Below, piece after piece: positions 1-7,037 of a stretch of DNA of 10,380 bases (positions within the stretch are counted from its first letter, which is position 1; the number at the start of each line of letters is the position of its first letter). This stretch comes from Clostridiales bacterium. Its GTDB lineage: Bacteria; Bacillota; Clostridia; Lachnospirales; WQUN01. The position numbers were made by a program, and so were the translations under genes. The stretch is taken from the NCBI GenBank assembly GCA_031271275.1, contig JAISWA010000242.1, positions 1 to 10,380 on the forward strand, written 5' to 3'. The notes under the pieces were generated by a model. It did not search any database and was not told the DNA's origin. It saw only the letters and a list, made by a program, of their open reading frames with translations.

Positions 1-906
1 CCGTGCATCAACGCGACGGGACGGTTGGAAAGCGCGGATATTTCCGTAAAGTTGCTGCTCGCCTCCGCCGATGATATCACTTACCGCGCGGAGTTGGCTG
101 AAAAGCTCGCATCCCTTAACGAAGAACGCAAGGCGCTGACCGCCGAAGGGGTTGACCGGGCTTTCAAAGCGCTTTCACAAACCGAGCCGGACAAGGTATT
201 GGTGTTCGCCGACGCGGAGACCCACGAAAGCGTCGCGGGTATAGTTGCCGGGCGGGTCAAGGATGTGTTCAACAGGCCCGCGATTATACTGACCCGGGGG
301 GACACGCCGGACGGCTTCAAAGGTTCCGGGCGCTCCATCGAAGGGTACAACATGTTTGAGGCGCTGTATAAGTACCGCAACCTTTTCCTGCGGTTCGGCG
401 GGCACGCCATGGCGGCGGGCCTGACCCTTCCCGAAGAAAATATTCCCCTGCTGCGGGAAAACCTGAACAGGGACTGTGCGCTTACCGGGGAAGATTTCCG
501 CCCGATGTGGGCGTTGGACGGGCTGCTTAAGCCGGAGGGAATTGACCTGGCGCTTTCCGGGGAGTTGTCGCGGCTCGCGCCTTTCGGCAAGGGGAACCCC
601 GAGCCGCTGTTCGCCTCCGAAGGGCTGATACCGGAAACCCTGCGGGTTATCGATGAAAAGAGCACGATTATCTTTACTTTCCTATGCGAAAACGGGAAGC
701 GGCTGAAGGGTATCTGCTTCGGGCTAAACGAAAAATTCGCGGAGGAACTGACCGCCTTCGACGAGCGGCGGCGGATGACGATACGCGCGGGCGCGCCGAA
801 ACAGGCGGGGCTTGTGATGGACGCGGTTTACGGCGTCGAGACCAATTTATATAATGGCGTAAAATCAGTGCAGCTGCGAATACGGGATTTTACGCTGAAA
901 ATATAA
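1..906 (+). CDS. recJ: Single-stranded-DNA-specific exonuclease RecJ, C-terminal part (5' end outside window)
   Basis: The reading frame is open from the first base, so the gene begins upstream; 301 residues plus the TAA stop are visible. The fragment opens with P-C-INATGRLESA, matching the RecJ P-x-INAxGR motif at the end of the DHH region. Next comes a DHHA1 domain with an ESVAGIVAGR segment (RecJ family GVxGIVAxR), a GSGRSI segment and the DHHA1 signature GGHAMAAG at fragment residues 133-140. The last ~115 residues fit the RecJ OB domain that grips ssDNA. RecJ is a cytoplasmic metal-dependent 5'-3' ssDNA exonuclease acting in recombination and mismatch/base-excision repair; its catalytic DHH motifs lie outside this window and cannot be checked. 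The first in-frame start-like codon inside the window (TTG at 25) is not the true start, because homology continues to its left. apt follows after 18 nt, a common Firmicute arrangement. Confidence 0.93.
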   Translation, partial: PCINATGRLESADISVKLLLASADDITYRAELAEKLASLNEERKALTAEGVDRAFKALSQTEPDKVLVFADAETHESVAGIVAGRVKDVFNRPAIILTRGDTPDGFKGSGRSIEGYNMFEALYKYRNLFLRFGGHAMAAGLTLPEENIPLLRENLNRDCALTGEDFRPMWALDGLLKPEGIDLALSGELSRLAPFGKGNPEPLFASEGLIPETLRVIDEKSTIIFTFLCENGKRLKGICFGLNEKFAEELTAFDERRRMTIRAGAPKQAGLVMDAVYGVETNLYNGVKSVQLRIRDFTLKI

Positions 907-910
907 ACAC

Positions 911-917
911 AAAGGAG
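911..917 (+). promoter_or_regulatory. Ribosome binding site of apt
   Basis: AAAGGAG ends 7 nt before the GTG at 925. It selects GTG as the apt start and lies in the 18-nt recJ-apt gap, consistent with one transcript; I see no promoter in that gap. Confidence 0.8.
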
Positions 918-924
918 CATTTGC

Positions 925-1437
925 GTGGACTTGAAAAAATTTGTCCGGGAAATACCCGACTTCCCGAGCAAGGGAATCCTTTTCCGGGATATTACCACGG
1001 TACTGATTAACCCCGGGGCGCTGCGCGCCGCGGTGGACGCGATGGCGCAAACCTTGGACGGCGTCGAATTTGATTTGGTGCTTGGCCCGGAGTCCCGGGG
1101 TTTTATTTTCGGCGTTCCGGTGGCGTACAATAAGGGGAAGGGGTTTGTTCCGGTGCGAAAGGCCGGCAAGCTGCCCCATGAGACGGTGAAAAAAGAATAC
1201 GCGTTGGAATACGGCACCGCCGCAATCGAGATACACCGCGACGCCATTAAACCGGGGCAAAAGGTGGTTATTGTGGACGACCTGCTCGCCACCGGCGGTA
1301 CGGCAAAGGCTATCACGGAGTTGGTGGAGGAACTGGGCGGAGAGGTCGCCGCGCTGACATTTTTGATTGAGTTGGAAGGGCTGAAGGGCAGAGCCGCGTT
1401 AGAGGGGTACACGGTGAAGACGGTGATGGAGTATTAG
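925..1437 (+). CDS. apt: Adenine phosphoribosyltransferase
   Basis: The 170-residue protein is full length for the Apt family. It converts adenine and PRPP to AMP and pyrophosphate, a cytoplasmic purine-salvage step. The N-terminus (DLKKFVREIPDFPSKGILFRDIT) carries the family motif I-PDFP-x-x-G-I-x-FRDIT. ESRGFIFG follows (Apt E-x-RGF), then VRKAGKLP, the flexible-loop E-YALEYGT, and the PRPP-binding loop VIVDDLLATGGTAKA near residues 113-127 with both acidic residues and the TGGT turn intact. The GTG start at 925 is chosen because AAAGGAG sits 7 nt upstream and the homology begins directly after it. The gene is 18 nt downstream of recJ on the same strand. In many Clostridia and Bacilli relA comes next; here a convergent gene follows instead, with stop codons 8 nt apart. 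Confidence 0.96.
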   Translation: MDLKKFVREIPDFPSKGILFRDITTVLINPGALRAAVDAMAQTLDGVEFDLVLGPESRGFIFGVPVAYNKGKGFVPVRKAGKLPHETVKKEYALEYGTAAIEIHRDAIKPGQKVVIVDDLLATGGTAKAITELVEELGGEVAALTFLIELEGLKGRAALEGYTVKTVMEY

Positions 1438-1445
1438 ACAGGCTC

Positions 1446-2549
1446 TTACAGGCGTGAAATAATCCATTCCAACACGCCGGTGGCGAACAATAAATAAATA
1501 GCCGCCACGCACCAAAAGAATAAATCAAACATCGCCGGGCGCGGAATCCTTTCCGCGTCTTTTTTATCGCTGTCCGTTATTTCCGGTTCCAAAAGCGCAA
1601 GCGCCTCCCCCGTTCCTTCCGCCCTATCCACCCGCATAACCCGCAAAACTTCCCGTTTAAGGTTCCGTCCCTTATTATGGGAGATAAAGGTGCGGAAAAG
1701 GATGATTACGGCGGGCAGCATAATGAGCGAAATAATCCCGAGATTAATCAGCGCCGTGACAAGCCCCCCTGTCTCAAGACCGGCTTCGGCTATGGCTTCC
1801 GGTTCCAGGGGGACAAGCGCGGTAAGTACGCGGTCAAGGGTCAGCTGCATTCCGTTTACGCAAAAATGCGCCAGTACGCTTGCGTATAGGGAGCGGGTGC
1901 AATACACAAAATACGCGAAAATCACCCCCATAACAAACGCGTACAGGAACTGCTGCGCGTCCATATGCATGATCGCAAAAAAAAGCCCGTTAATAAGCGC
2001 GGCTTTTTTTATATCCGTGTTTTCCATATGCCGCGAAAAAATATACCCCCTGAAAGCGGCTTCCTCGCAAAGCGCCGGGGTCAGCGCGATAGCGGCGAGC
2101 ATTACGGCAAACGGCTGCCGCTGCATTGCGCTCATCGCCTCGGCGATATTGTTAGGCGCGAAGGCGGTGCCAAGCCCGGAAAGAAACATCATGACAGGTT
2201 GCAGGAAAAGGCACAGGGCGGCAATCAGCAGAATATTCACCGCGCCGATTTTCCGTCTGTCAAACGTCCCGAACACGCGGCTTGCCCGCGTTTCGGAACT
2301 CTCCGACGCGGCACGCACGCCCGGTTTGGTAAACGCCTGCCAAACCAGAACCGGAACGACAAACCCCACCACCTCAGAGGCGATAATAAACCACGGCGTT
2401 CCCATAAAAGCCGAGAACGAAGCGCTTCCGAAATAAAAATCCATCGCGCCGAGCGCCATCGAAAGCACAATCTGCCAAATGACCAGAAACAGCATGAACG
2501 CGTTCCCGTAATTAAGGGGTCGCTTGCGGGTGTACGCTGTTTTATTCAT
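1446..2549 (-). CDS. CPBP family (Abi/CAAX-like) intramembrane metalloprotease homologue
   Basis: A 367-residue polytopic membrane protein with about seven or eight hydrophobic segments. The CPBP core is visible: motif 1 CEEAAFRG (E162, E163, R167), motif 2 FFAIMH (H195), and a later AHFCVNG (H228, N232), so the expected metal-binding and catalytic residues are all present. Family members are glutamate intramembrane proteases related to eukaryotic Rce1; bacterial roles include bacteriocin self-protection and membrane signalling, but the substrate here is unknown. After the core there is a charged cytoplasmic stretch of ~60 residues (rich in R, E, D, K) and one more C-terminal membrane segment ending at the stop. 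Start: ATG at 2549 overlaps the upstream gene's stop by 8 nt, suggesting translational coupling. A GTG at 2579 would add ten Arg-rich residues but has an AGAGGA directly against it, too close to act. It is the last gene of the leftward operon and converges on apt. Confidence 0.85.
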   Translation of the reverse strand: MNKTAYTRKRPLNYGNAFMLFLVIWQIVLSMALGAMDFYFGSASFSAFMGTPWFIIASEVVGFVVPVLVWQAFTKPGVRAASESSETRASRVFGTFDRRKIGAVNILLIAALCLFLQPVMMFLSGLGTAFAPNNIAEAMSAMQRQPFAVMLAAIALTPALCEEAAFRGYIFSRHMENTDIKKAALINGLFFAIMHMDAQQFLYAFVMGVIFAYFVYCTRSLYASVLAHFCVNGMQLTLDRVLTALVPLEPEAIAEAGLETGGLVTALINLGIISLIMLPAVIILFRTFISHNKGRNLKREVLRVMRVDRAEGTGEALALLEPEITDSDKKDAERIPRPAMFDLFFWCVAAIYLLFATGVLEWIISRL

Positions 2550-3246
2550 ACATCGCAACCAACGCCTTCGCCGCTTCACTCCTCTTTTGCGTCATGGGAA
2601 TGACGCAGAAATAAAGCTCCCGCTCGTAAAGACCGAGCCGCTCAAACAGGGGGCAGTTACCCACCGGCACGCCGAAAAGCCGCTCGCTTCCGGCTTCGGC
2701 ATCGTCCGAAACATACGCGGCATACGCCATATCCCCCGCGTTGGCGATTTTTTCCTCAAGCCCGGGGTTGAGGGCATACGCTTCTTCCAGAAAACTCTCT
2801 ATCGGAATAATCATTTCGTTCTCCGCCATCGTATCAATCGCGGCTTTGTCAAGCAGCAAAGCATTCAAGTCCCCCACGGACATCATCGCGGCAAGCCGCT
2901 GCCCCATCACCATGTCGGTCTGGGGTTCGCCGGTTTGGAAAAAAGTCGGTACGTATACGGTCTGCCGCTCAAGGTCGTCTACAATCGCTACGGTCAGTTC
3001 ATCCTCCAACAGCGTTACGTTCTCATAAGACTCGTAACCGCTCACCCAACCCACGGAAACATAATTCTGTTTTGGCGGGTTGATAAACCAACTGTTGATC
3101 AGGCTCCCGATAATAAACAATAAAATAACCCCGGCGATGATGGGGATTTTATAGTATTCCCAGATATATTCCCGTTTTTCTTTAAAGCCCATTACCTTTA
3201 ACTTTGATAGCTCGCCTTTAAAACTGAATTTCGTATTCTCGTCCAT
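2542..3246 (-). CDS. Single-pass membrane-anchored protein with extracytoplasmic domain, function unknown
   Basis: I do not recognise a characterised family. The 234-residue protein has a basic cytoplasmic N-terminus (residues 1-33) ending in the motif YIWEYYK. One hydrophobic segment follows at ~34-55, then a ~180-residue domain predicted outside the cell that is fairly acidic and contains a few isolated Cys. The W-x-YYK motif directly before a lone TM helix is a layout I associate with clostridial hypothetical membrane proteins (recollection, not a search). There is no cleavable signal peptide or lipobox, so the protein should stay anchored. Start: ATG at 3246, 13 nt after the preceding gene's stop, with AGGCGGG just upstream; codons further 5' would overlap that gene and lack a site. 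It sits between the STAS-like gene and the CPBP gene, so it might sense, carry or shed a ligand, or be a CPBP substrate; both are speculation. Confidence 0.7.
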   Translation of the reverse strand: MDENTKFSFKGELSKLKVMGFKEKREYIWEYYKIPIIAGVILLFIIGSLINSWFINPPKQNYVSVGWVSGYESYENVTLLEDELTVAIVDDLERQTVYVPTFFQTGEPQTDMVMGQRLAAMMSVGDLNALLLDKAAIDTMAENEMIIPIESFLEEAYALNPGLEEKIANAGDMAYAAYVSDDAEAGSERLFGVPVGNCPLFERLGLYERELYFCVIPMTQKRSEAAKALVAMYE

Positions 3247-3259
3247 ATACCCGCCTGCT

Positions 3260-3643
3260 TTATTCTTTTTGTTTTCCCGCGTAATCGAGCAGCAGTTCCA
3301 CCGCGTGGTCAAAGGATCTCGCTATTAAAAAATTTTTACGGTTGCTTACTAAAAGCATGGTATTAACCATAAACTTTTTAATACCGTCAATCCCTATGAT
3401 GGCGCCGTGCTTGACATAGGGCTTGTTGGCTGTCAGGTATTGACCCAGGATATCCTTTGTCTCGGTGTCAATACGTATATTTTCCGCGTTGGTGATGGTC
3501 AGGACGGACTCCGGCGAGTATTGGGATATCCTTTCCCTCGCTTCGTCGGTGAGACGCCGCACGTCGTCGTTTGTTTGGGTCCCTGACAAATCGATGTACA
3601 CAAATTTTTGCCCGCCCTGTGAGAATTCTTTTATGCGTTCCAT
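3260..3643 (-). CDS. Small STAS-like (SpoIIAA/STAS-SEC14-type) protein
   Basis: A 127-residue soluble protein with no signal or membrane segment. It starts with a beta strand, KFVYIDLSG (residues 13-21), followed by a helix-rich region, a second strand VLTITN (~46-51) and alternating beta/alpha segments. This is the order expected of the STAS or STAS/SEC14-like fold, used as small protein-protein interaction modules such as anti-sigma antagonists. The assignment rests on fold-like pattern, not a decisive motif. A Ser/Thr phosphorylation site of the SpoIIAA type (D-x-S-G in the central loop) is not evident. Start: ATG at 3643 with AAGGAGG 9 nt upstream, located inside the last codons of the upstream hybrid kinase; the kinase stop is only 1 nt before this ATG. 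That coupling suggests it works with the kinase, perhaps as a partner or output adaptor. This role is inferred. Confidence 0.6.
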   Translation of the reverse strand: MERIKEFSQGGQKFVYIDLSGTQTNDDVRRLTDEARERISQYSPESVLTITNAENIRIDTETKDILGQYLTANKPYVKHGAIIGIDGIKKFMVNTMLLVSNRKNFLIARSFDHAVELLLDYAGKQKE

Positions 3644-3644
3644 A

Positions 3645-6600
3645 CTACGCTTCCTCCTTGGAAAGCACTTTGCTTAAATCAGAAAGCGTCTCGCTTAGGT
3701 CCCGCAGGAAAGTTGGCGTCAGCGCGACGATTTTTTCCCAGTCGCCCGCCTTGCCCGCTTTTTCAAGCACCTCCGCCATCTTGTGCAGCACTTCCGCGCC
3801 GATGCTTGCGGACGCGCTTTTCAGCGCGTGGGCGTGTACCGTGAACGCCTGCATATTGCCCGACCGCAGGCATTTTTGTATCTCATCCGTAAGGGAGGTG
3901 CCGTCTTCGTAAAAAGCCTCGAGCATTTCCATATAAAGCGACAGCATACCCCCGGCGGTTTCCAACCCCTTCTTCGCGTCTACCCCCTGTATGGCATAAA
4001 TGCTGCTTTTTCTTTTACCGGTCGGCAGTTCCGCTTCGGGCGCTTCGCCGGACAAGCATTTCTGCTTATGCTTGGGTATCCACCGCTCAAGCAGCGCGTT
4101 CAACTTTACCGTATCCATGGGTTTGGAGAGGTAATCGTTAAAACCGTTTTGCAAAAACATTTCCCGCGTGCCGGAAATGGCGTTTGCCGTCAGCGCGATA
4201 ACCGGAATGTCCCGGTTAAACGCGTCTTCCGACCGGATGATCTGCATGGCCTCTATGCCGTCCATTCCGGGCATCATATGGTCCATAAATATCAGGTCGA
4301 AACGTTCCTTTTTGGCGGCAAGTATGGATTCCCTGCCGCTTTTGCACAGGGTCACCTGCATTTTGTACGGAATCAGCAGCCCCTCCGCCAACTTTAGATT
4401 GGTATTTATATCGTCCACAATAAGCACTTTTGCCTCGGGCGCCACAAACCGGACCGACGAGTCCGCCGTGGCGTTGTTATAGGTCGGGTCGGCAATCCCG
4501 TTTAGAATATTCGCGATAGACATGGCGTGCACCGGCATGACCAGTACGCTTAAATTTTTATCCGATACTATTTCCCCAAACTCGGAAAGCAATACGATTT
4601 TTGCGCCCGCCGCTACCTTCGTCAGGATTTTGCTCGTTTTCTCAAACAGGAAGGAGGATATGAAAATAAAGTCATACGCCTTGCTCCCCGCTTTCTCGTA
4701 CAGCTCAAAATCGGAACGCACAATCGTACACGGTACGCCCAGGTTATCCACGGTGCAGGAAATCGAGTTGACAAAAATTTCGCGGTTATCGTAAAGCAGT
4801 ACATTTTTCCCCTGCGGGTTCTCTACCTCCGCCAACCGGACATACTTGGTAAAAGTCTGGGGCAGCCTTACGGTAAAACAGCTTCCCTTGCCGTATTCCG
4901 ACTCAACGGAAATATCGCCGCCCATGGTTTTGAGTATGTTCCACGTAATCGCGAGCCCGAGCCCCGTGCCTTCTATGCCCTTGTTCTTATTCATGTCCAC
5001 TTGAACGAACGCGCCGAAAAGGTCATGGAGCGCCTCTTGTTTTATCCCTATCCCGCTGTCCATCACTTCCAACACCAGATTGACGGAATCCTCCGTCAAT
5101 CTCTCCACATAGGCGGTAAAGGTAACGAAGCCTTTTTCCGTATATTTGACGGCGTTGCTCAGGATATTTAAAAGCACCTGACGTATTCTCGTTTCGTCGC
5201 CGTACATCATGTGGGGGATATTGCTGTCGATGTTAACGGCGAACTGTATCTCGGTATCGAGCACCCGCATACGGATGATGCTGACGATGTCGTTGACCAT
5301 AGAAGCGAAGGAGTATTCCTCAACAACGATTTCCAACCTGCCCATTTCTATCTTGGAAAAATCCAGTATGTCGTTGATGATGGAAAGCAGGTTCCCCCCC
5401 GCCTGCTTAATGGTGCCCACATGCTCGCGCACTTCCGGCGCAAGCGGTTCCCGCATTGCCAACTCCGCCATACCGATGATGGCGTTCATGGGCGTGCGTA
5501 TCTCATGGCTCATACGCGCTAAGAAATTGGTCTTTGCCTGATTGGCGAGCACCGCCTTTTCTTTCTCAAACCGCGCGTTCGCCGCCTCCAACTCGAGCCG
5601 CTGCGTATGGGTCAACTGCTCCATCATTTTTTTAAGCGCCTCGCTCATCAGCCCGAATTCGTCATTGGAGTCAAAGGCGCCGCCTTCCGCGGAAAGAATA
5701 ACGTTCAAGTCCCCCGCCGCGATACGGTTGGCGTCCTGCGTAAGCGTCCTGACGGGCCGGAGTATCCCCCTGACGGTAAAGAACAGCACAAACGTAAGCA
5801 GCACCACCCCGATTACGATAGAAACGATGATGGCGGCGATGGAATTCATTAAATCGGAGTACAGCACATCCGTAGGCATGTCGGTGTACAGGTACAAATA
5901 CTGTGACGCCGACTCAAGATATACGGGTATGATGGATATGTGGGATTTTTCGTTAAAAAAAGGCGAGACGCCGTCGAAGACCGCCGCCGTGTTATTCGCA
6001 AACACCGCGTCAATCCGCGATTCCCCACCAAAATCCATTTCGAGCAGCGACTGGTTTAACAGGCGCTTGTCCGTAGCGTATGCGATACGCCCTTCGCTTG
6101 AGAGCACCAGATGCATCTCTGTCTCGGAGCTCGCCTCGTCGATAAAAGAAAAAGTATCTTCGTACAGCGTGTCTATGCCTACGACCCCGACGACTTTCCC
6201 GTCCCTGATGATGGGCCCGCTCAGGGTATTGGTGTACCGGCTGCCAAAATCGGGGCCGTAATCGTAATAATCCGCGACCTTGCGCCAAAGCTCCCCCTGG
6301 TAACGGGGATAGTAGTAAAACGGGACCCGCTCCTCCACGGCTTCGCTCTCAAGCACGCTTACGTCAAAGGAGTGAAGCTCGACGGCGCGCTTGCCGTCCT
6401 TTATGTAATAGCGGTAAAAATATTCGTCAGGGTAAAACGCCCCCGGGTCGAACACGTACCAAATATTGTAAACCATCGGCGTCGCCAACAGCATGGACGT
6501 GATAATGCTCTCCGTAGCTTCCGCGGCAAAAGGCTGAGACGAGTCAATCATCCGCAGGTTGCCCGCGGCGATTTCCAACAGGCTCAAGGCCTGCTCATAC

Positions 6601-6788
6601 TCGCTATTAAGATGCGCCGCGATTTCGGCGGACAGCGACGAGGCTTTGTTGTTGGCGTACCGCGAAGTTTGTTCATACATCACGCTGTATGCGGTGGCGA
6701 TAACCATGGCGAACACGATGATAAACATCGCGAGACACACGGCAAGCACCCGGGTAAAAATTGAGTTCTTCAATTTGGATACCCCCAC
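3645..6788 (-). CDS. dCache-HAMP hybrid sensor histidine kinase with pseudoreceiver, receiver and HPt
   Basis: A 1047-residue inner-membrane phosphorelay kinase (numbering from the GTG at 6788). TM1 is at ~10-34. An extracytoplasmic double-Cache-type sensor spans ~36-313, with the Cache-like strand DGKVVGVVGIDT at 196-207. TM2 is ~314-338, HAMP ~339-392, then a coiled coil. HisKA has the H-box MSHEIRTPMN (H428). The HATPase has N545, the G1 box DSGIGI (577-582) and G2 box GTGLGL (607-612). A degenerate receiver (~660-765) has S711 in place of the phosphoacceptor Asp and Met before the conserved Pro in place of Lys. The functional receiver (~788-905) has D792/D793, acceptor D836, T867 and K889. 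A C-terminal HPt has the phospho-His H987 in HALKSASASIGA. This is BarA-like His-Asp-His order. Start: GTG 6788 has no good ribosome site; TTG at 6773 has GGGGGT 7 nt upstream and may be the true start. It is first in the leftward operon and paralogous to the kinase at 8120. Confidence 0.93.
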   Translation of the reverse strand: MGVSKLKNSIFTRVLAVCLAMFIIVFAMVIATAYSVMYEQTSRYANNKASSLSAEIAAHLNSEYEQALSLLEIAAGNLRMIDSSQPFAAEATESIITSMLLATPMVYNIWYVFDPGAFYPDEYFYRYYIKDGKRAVELHSFDVSVLESEAVEERVPFYYYPRYQGELWRKVADYYDYGPDFGSRYTNTLSGPIIRDGKVVGVVGIDTLYEDTFSFIDEASSETEMHLVLSSEGRIAYATDKRLLNQSLLEMDFGGESRIDAVFANNTAAVFDGVSPFFNEKSHISIIPVYLESASQYLYLYTDMPTDVLYSDLMNSIAAIIVSIVIGVVLLTFVLFFTVRGILRPVRTLTQDANRIAAGDLNVILSAEGGAFDSNDEFGLMSEALKKMMEQLTHTQRLELEAANARFEKEKAVLANQAKTNFLARMSHEIRTPMNAIIGMAELAMREPLAPEVREHVGTIKQAGGNLLSIINDILDFSKIEMGRLEIVVEEYSFASMVNDIVSIIRMRVLDTEIQFAVNIDSNIPHMMYGDETRIRQVLLNILSNAVKYTEKGFVTFTAYVERLTEDSVNLVLEVMDSGIGIKQEALHDLFGAFVQVDMNKNKGIEGTGLGLAITWNILKTMGGDISVESEYGKGSCFTVRLPQTFTKYVRLAEVENPQGKNVLLYDNREIFVNSISCTVDNLGVPCTIVRSDFELYEKAGSKAYDFIFISSFLFEKTSKILTKVAAGAKIVLLSEFGEIVSDKNLSVLVMPVHAMSIANILNGIADPTYNNATADSSVRFVAPEAKVLIVDDINTNLKLAEGLLIPYKMQVTLCKSGRESILAAKKERFDLIFMDHMMPGMDGIEAMQIIRSEDAFNRDIPVIALTANAISGTREMFLQNGFNDYLSKPMDTVKLNALLERWIPKHKQKCLSGEAPEAELPTGKRKSSIYAIQGVDAKKGLETAGGMLSLYMEMLEAFYEDGTSLTDEIQKCLRSGNMQAFTVHAHALKSASASIGAEVLHKMAEVLEKAGKAGDWEKIVALTPTFLRDLSETLSDLSKVLSKEEA
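3653..3659 (-). promoter_or_regulatory. Ribosome binding site of the STAS-like gene, embedded in the kinase 3' end
   Basis: On the minus strand AAGGAGG precedes the ATG at 3643 by 9 nt and lies wholly inside the final coding codons of the upstream hybrid kinase, implying translational coupling of the two genes. Confidence 0.75.
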
Positions 6789-6832
6789 ACTGTGACGTCT
6801 GCTGACGGAATTTTACTTGAATCCGCAATCTC

Positions 6833-6861
6833 ATTTTACTTTTTTTATAACGCACCGTCAA
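6833..6861 (-). promoter_or_regulatory. Predicted sigma-70/SigA-type promoter of the leftward operon
   Basis: Read on the minus strand: TTGACG (6861-6856, 5/6 to the -35 consensus), a 17-nt spacer, and TAAAAT (6838-6833, 5/6 to the -10 consensus). Transcription would start near 6826, giving a leader of about 37-52 nt depending on which kinase start is used. Confidence 0.6.
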
Positions 6862-6897
6862 TTGAAGCGCTTCAAATAATAAACAGTTATGCGTTAT
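6847..6897. repeat. 8-bp inverted repeat flanking the palindrome
   Basis: ATAACGCA (6847-6854) and TGCGTTAT (6890-6897) are exact reverse complements. Their centre (6872) is within 4 bp of the centre of the 14-bp palindrome, so the palindrome is nested in a wider dyad. The left arm lies in the spacer of the leftward promoter. Confidence 0.5.
6862..6875. promoter_or_regulatory. Perfect 14-bp palindrome, candidate operator
   Basis: TTGAAGCGCTTCAA is its own reverse complement over all 14 bases. It directly abuts the -35 of the leftward promoter, with its centre about 42-43 nt upstream of the predicted start, where activators of the class II type or blocking repressors bind. With the central CG aligned it resembles LacI/CcpA-type operators (TGnAAnCGnTTnCA) with one mismatch per half. 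Which protein binds is unknown. Confidence 0.5.
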
Positions 6898-6984
6898 TTT
6901 CTAATTATTACGATATTTTTTTTAAAATACACCATTAGGAAAGGCAACAATCTAATCTAACCGTTATACAAATGTAAAAAAGTC

Positions 6985-7013
6985 TTGAGAATGTTTTGGC
7001 TACGGTGTATAAT
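6985..7013 (+). promoter_or_regulatory. Predicted sigma-70/SigA-type promoter of the HD-GYP/kinase operon
   Basis: TTGAGA (6985-6990), a 17-nt spacer and a perfect TATAAT (7008-7013). Transcription would start near 7020, leaving a leader of only ~18 nt with the ribosome site at 7025. The A/T-rich stretch at ~6900-6930 upstream could add UP-element-like strength, though it is not immediately adjacent. Confidence 0.7.
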
Positions 7014-7024
7014 TTTGCCGCATT

Positions 7025-7030
7025 GGAGGG
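7025..7030 (+). promoter_or_regulatory. Ribosome binding site that fixes the HD-GYP start
   Basis: GGAGGG ends 7 nt before the ATG at 7038. A TTG at 6996 in the same frame would give 14 more residues, but it lies upstream of the predicted transcription start and has no ribosome site. Confidence 0.8.
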
Positions 7031-7037
7031 TTTTTAT

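Noticed and set aside
1451..1478. GGCGTG/CACGCC inverted repeat as a terminator for apt or the CPBP gene
   Set aside because: The stem is only 6 bp with a 16-nt loop, lies within the CPBP coding end, and has no following T-run on either strand.
1690..2436. Long plus-strand open frame opposite the CPBP gene
   Set aside because: Low-complexity Ser/Ala/Arg-rich translation with no family motif; the minus-strand frame has intact CPBP motifs and predicted membrane helices.
6111..6764. Plus-strand open frame opposite the dCache sensor region
   Set aside because: No recognisable motif, no ribosome site, and the opposite strand encodes a coherent TM-dCache protein.
6914..6929. A/T-only hairpin (TATTTT/AAAATA) as a terminator
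   Set aside because: It has no GC pairs and sits upstream of promoters rather than after a gene; most likely just A/T-rich promoter DNA.
6996..7037. Upstream TTG start extending the HD-GYP protein by 14 residues
   Set aside because: It overlaps the predicted -10 region, lies upstream of the predicted transcription start and has no ribosome site, while ATG 7038 has GGAGGG at ideal spacing.
6789..7037. c-di-GMP riboswitch in the divergent region
   Set aside because: Predicted leaders are ~18 nt and ~37-52 nt, too short for a GEMM aptamer, and no conserved aptamer-like GC helices are seen in this A/T-rich stretch.
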